Made by a program: the position numbers and the translations under genes
Shown: in pieces, positions 37,434 through 39,386 of the stretch
How the letters are laid out: every line of letters begins with the position of its first letter
Numbering within the stretch: position 1 is the first letter of the stretch
The notes under the pieces: generated by a model
The model's input: only the letters and a program-made list of their open reading frames with translations
Databases searched by the model: none
What the model was told of the DNA's origin: nothing
Assembly: GCA_013416795.1 (NCBI GenBank)
Contig: RQSC01000602.1
Span: 77,224 to 116,609, forward strand
From: Prasinococcaceae sp. CCMP 1430
Lineage: Eukaryota > Prasinodermophyta > Palmophyllophyceae > Prasinococcales > Prasinococcaceae
Length of the DNA stretch: 39,386 nt
Direction of reading: 5' to 3'

Positions 37434-37471
37434 CACCATGCACCACCATGCTTGCGGAAACGTGCATGGTG
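37434..37471. other. Inverted repeat / potential hairpin
   Basis: CACCATGCA (37434-37442) pairs perfectly with TGCATGGTG (37463-37471) around a 20-base loop that itself contains CACCATGC. The stem is 9 base pairs. Confidence 0.7.
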
Positions 37472-37724
37472 TGGAAGCTCCTGAAACGGCACACGGTGGA
37501 ACAGGAGCGGGGAGCCCTAGCGCTAGCGACGAGCCGTCGCACAGCCGCCGCGCGCGCCCGCGTGGCGGCCGCGCGAGGGTTTCGGGATGGCTCGATTGAA
37601 TCAATGTCAATTGATACAAAATGTGTTTGAGTGGTTCGCAGAGCGACCGAAGAGAGCGAGCGGTACCAGGTACCTCTTTCATTGCACCAAAAATGTTTTT
37701 GAATGTTTCATCTTGGTTCATAGT

Positions 37725-37792
37725 TCACTAGACCAGCTAGACGATATACAGTAGACTAGACTAGTACTAGTACTACTGTACGTACCGCAGTA
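37725..37792. repeat. Short palindromic CTAG/GTAC repeat patch
   Basis: A low-complexity stretch of overlapping words ACTAG, CTAGTACTAGTAC and GTACGTAC, strongly self-complementary and different from the GC-rich surroundings. It lies just beyond the 3' end of the last gene. Confidence 0.6.
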
Positions 37793-37850
37793 CTGACCGC
37801 CACCCATGCATCCATTCGCACGGAGGGAGTCAACCCCAGTGAACTGGCCC

Positions 37851-39386
37851 TTAGTCACGAGGGACGGCGGTGAGGTCGCGTATGACGTACCCGCTACTGT
37901 TGGGCCCCACCCGCACTCCGACGAGCCCAGCATAGCCCTCATCAAAGACGCAGAGTTGTCGGGCGCCGCGACGCAGTCCGGCGTGCGCTAGCGCGGTGAC
38001 GTAGTCGTTGTGGTGGGCGATCTTCGCCGCGATCGGCTCGTACTTGCGAGCCTCCCCCAGCTGGCGTGCGTCTCGCCTTGTCGAAGCCTTTTGCGTCTCC
38101 CACGCAGCGGATGCGAAGCCCCAGCCCGCTGCCGCGGCATTCGCGAGGCAGTCCCCAAGGCTAAACCAGGAGGCGCTTCCGTTGACGAAATCGGGCTTGC
38201 AGACCAGGTCGTGCCCGTGCCCCTTCACGCGCTTCTCCGCCCACTCAAGCGGCTGCCTGAGCGTTTGCAGCACGCGCGCTTCAGGTGCGAGAGCGAGCAC
38301 GTCCTCCATGAAGAAATGCCACGGCACGTCGCTGACGTGATGGGCGTCGCTCGCCAGCGCCGCGCGCAGGGCGGCCTCCAGCCGCGGTGCCAGCGCATGC
38401 GCAGCGCAGCTTGTCGGATCGGCAGGGAACGAGTCGCCCGCCCCCATGACCCGATTTGACGTCGCCAAGCCTGGGACCGGGTCGACGCATCGCTCCGCGT
38501 GATAGTACGAGCAAATGAGAGCATGAAACACGCCCCGCATCTCTTTCAAATTGTCAGGCACGGAGGGTAGGCCGCCACCCCCTTCACTTCTGTAATCCCA
38601 GTGCACCCCGGTGGCGACTTGCTGGAGGATGGCGGATACGCTGCGAGTGGCCGTCGTGCCGGGCGACGCCAACACTATCTTGTCCTCGAGCGTTGCGGGC
38701 GTGACGATCCCCTCGCCCTTCGCCGCACGCGATGCGCTCGGCAATTTGGCGAGCTCGTCCTTGAGGCTCCCCTTTCTCCCCGCGCGCTCCGCCGCCTCGG
38801 CTCGCTCGGCGGCTCGAGCGAGGCGGTGCAGTGGCGGTAGTGCCGCAGGATCGATGTGTGCGGCGTCGCGCATCGCGCCCCCCGCCACGACCACGCCCAT
38901 AGTCGCGCCGGGGCGCATGAGCGGCGCTTGCGCCTCCGCCGCTCCTCCTGCGCCCCTGGACATCGCCATCGCGCCATCTCTGCTGTCGTGGAGCCACCAC
39001 GGCGCCAGCTCCACTCGATCCCACGGCGGCGCGAGTGACCCCGCCTGCCCGTGTGCATTGCACGCGTCCGTGGGCACCTTGCGCGCCCACTCGGCCTCGT
39101 CGCCGGCACCACCGGCGGCGCCTACCAGCACGAGCTCTTCCAGGTCGGTTTGCTCGAACGAGGCCGCGCCTCGGCGATACTGCCCGTGCGCGCCGCGCCG
39201 CAGCACGGTGACCCCCCCCGCCGCCGCCTCGTCCGCAGCGGTGGCCCTCGAACAGCCGTAGGCGAGGACTGCGAGCGCCGCCGCCGCCGCCACCAGCAAC
39301 GAGGGGCGAGCGGGGGGCGGGGGCGGCCGGCGCGCGGCGCTCGTGCCGCGCACGCTCCGACCGCTCGCTCCAACACCCCCGCGCTG
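37851..39386 (-). CDS. Sulfotransferase-like protein, membrane-anchored, 5' partial
   Basis: The frame ends at 37851 and stays open to the right edge with no ATG at its beginning, so the start lies outside. Near the visible N-terminus a hydrophobic segment (SLLVAAAAALAVLAYGC) after a basic Pro-rich stretch looks like a type II signal anchor. The catalytic-like domain begins with DKIVLASPGTTATRSVSA, a P-loop-like 5'-phosphosulfate loop. Then SDVPWHFFMEDVLALAPEA and RVLQTLRQPLEWAEKRV resemble the 3'-phosphate-binding Arg/Ser region of PAPS sulfotransferases. Cysteines at CSYYHAERCVD, VCKPDF, LGDCLA and LCVFDE suggest a luminal domain with disulfides. A Golgi carbohydrate sulfotransferase is my best reading; the family call is tentative. 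Confidence 0.6.
   Translation of the reverse strand, partial: QRGGVGASGRSVRGTSAARRPPPPPARPSLLVAAAAALAVLAYGCSRATAADEAAAGGVTVLRRGAHGQYRRGAASFEQTDLEELVLVGAAGGAGDEAEWARKVPTDACNAHGQAGSLAPPWDRVELAPWWLHDSRDGAMAMSRGAGGAAEAQAPLMRPGATMGVVVAGGAMRDAAHIDPAALPPLHRLARAAERAEAAERAGRKGSLKDELAKLPSASRAAKGEGIVTPATLEDKIVLASPGTTATRSVSAILQQVATGVHWDYRSEGGGGLPSVPDNLKEMRGVFHALICSYYHAERCVDPVPGLATSNRVMGAGDSFPADPTSCAAHALAPRLEAALRAALASDAHHVSDVPWHFFMEDVLALAPEARVLQTLRQPLEWAEKRVKGHGHDLVCKPDFVNGSASWFSLGDCLANAAAAGWGFASAAWETQKASTRRDARQLGEARKYEPIAAKIAHHNDYVTALAHAGLRRGARQLCVFDEGYAGLVGVRVGPNSSGYVIRDLTAVPRD

Larger units (their letters stand above)
36404..37850. other. 1.4-kb intergenic region
   Basis: From left to right: GC-rich DNA probably covering the phosphatase promoter, a (GACC)n run (37026-37046), a pyrimidine tract (37168-37194), an A10 run (37295-37304), a hairpin (37434-37471) and a CTAG/GTAC-rich patch (37725-37790). 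Its right end must be the 3' region of the sulfotransferase-like gene. Open frames here look like composition artefacts; I see no gene. Confidence 0.5.

Noticed and set aside
1-39386. tRNA, rRNA or snRNA genes
   Set aside because: I looked for T-loop (GGTTCGAATCC-like) and other conserved RNA signatures on both strands and found none that could be supported.

Overview
The window looks like nuclear DNA of a GC-rich unicellular eukaryote, most likely a photosynthetic protist. Genes are spaced on both strands. Many have short introns (about 90-210 bases) with clean AG acceptors and GC-rich donors (mostly GTGCGN, GTACGN or GTGGGT), and coding thirds are almost all G or C. The products include SMC3 and RFC3, and a relic of a plant-type cryptochrome. 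Species cannot be fixed from sequence alone. A haptophyte-like or similarly GC-rich alga is my guess from the intron style and from the histidine-pathway enzyme with a possible targeting leader.

Layout, left to right: (1) a CREG-like flavin-fold protein cut by the window edge (1-582, +) and an orphan C-terminal exon (772-915, +). (2) An imidazoleglycerol-phosphate dehydratase made of two tandem IGPD domains (1035-2504, -), divergent from a TPR protein (2924-4634, +). (3) SMC3, the cohesin ATPase (5001-8678, -), then a GGGTCGACGG minisatellite, then RFC3 (9131-10487, -, three exons). RFC3 shares a 150-base bidirectional promoter with a nucleotide-sugar/triose-phosphate-type transporter (10638-12213, +, five exons). 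(4) An AzgA-type purine permease (12436-13957, -), whose ATG overlaps the stop of an unrecognised upstream exon, and an Ala-rich hypothetical protein (to 15506, +).

(5) A retroelement cluster from about 15580 to 24910 with visibly different base and codon use. It holds scrambled pieces of a Ty1/copia element (gag-protease-integrase start, RT start, an in-frame gag::RT deletion derivative, and an inverted RNase H end). It also holds a long non-LTR-type reverse transcriptase ORF (17895-21098, -), 244-, 62- and 61-base tandem repeats, and a dead cryptochrome copy whose front half lies inverted relative to its back half.

(6) A class 3 lipase (25050-26982, -), a CDF zinc transporter (27828-29336, -), a CASTOR/POLLUX-like RCK channel with a C-terminal cyclic-nucleotide-binding-like module (30465-33833 or beyond, -), a Cof-type HAD phosphatase (34761-36403, -, five exons), and a sulfotransferase-like membrane-anchored protein cut by the right edge (37851-39386, -). 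The host genes are unrelated housekeeping or transport functions and do not form a pathway cluster.

The points most worth following are the two-domain IGPD with complementary loss of metal-binding motifs, the inverted cryptochrome pseudocopy that looks like a twin-primed retrocopy, and a 10-base insertion flanked by a 16-base duplication that matches the 3' tip of the neighbouring retroelement.
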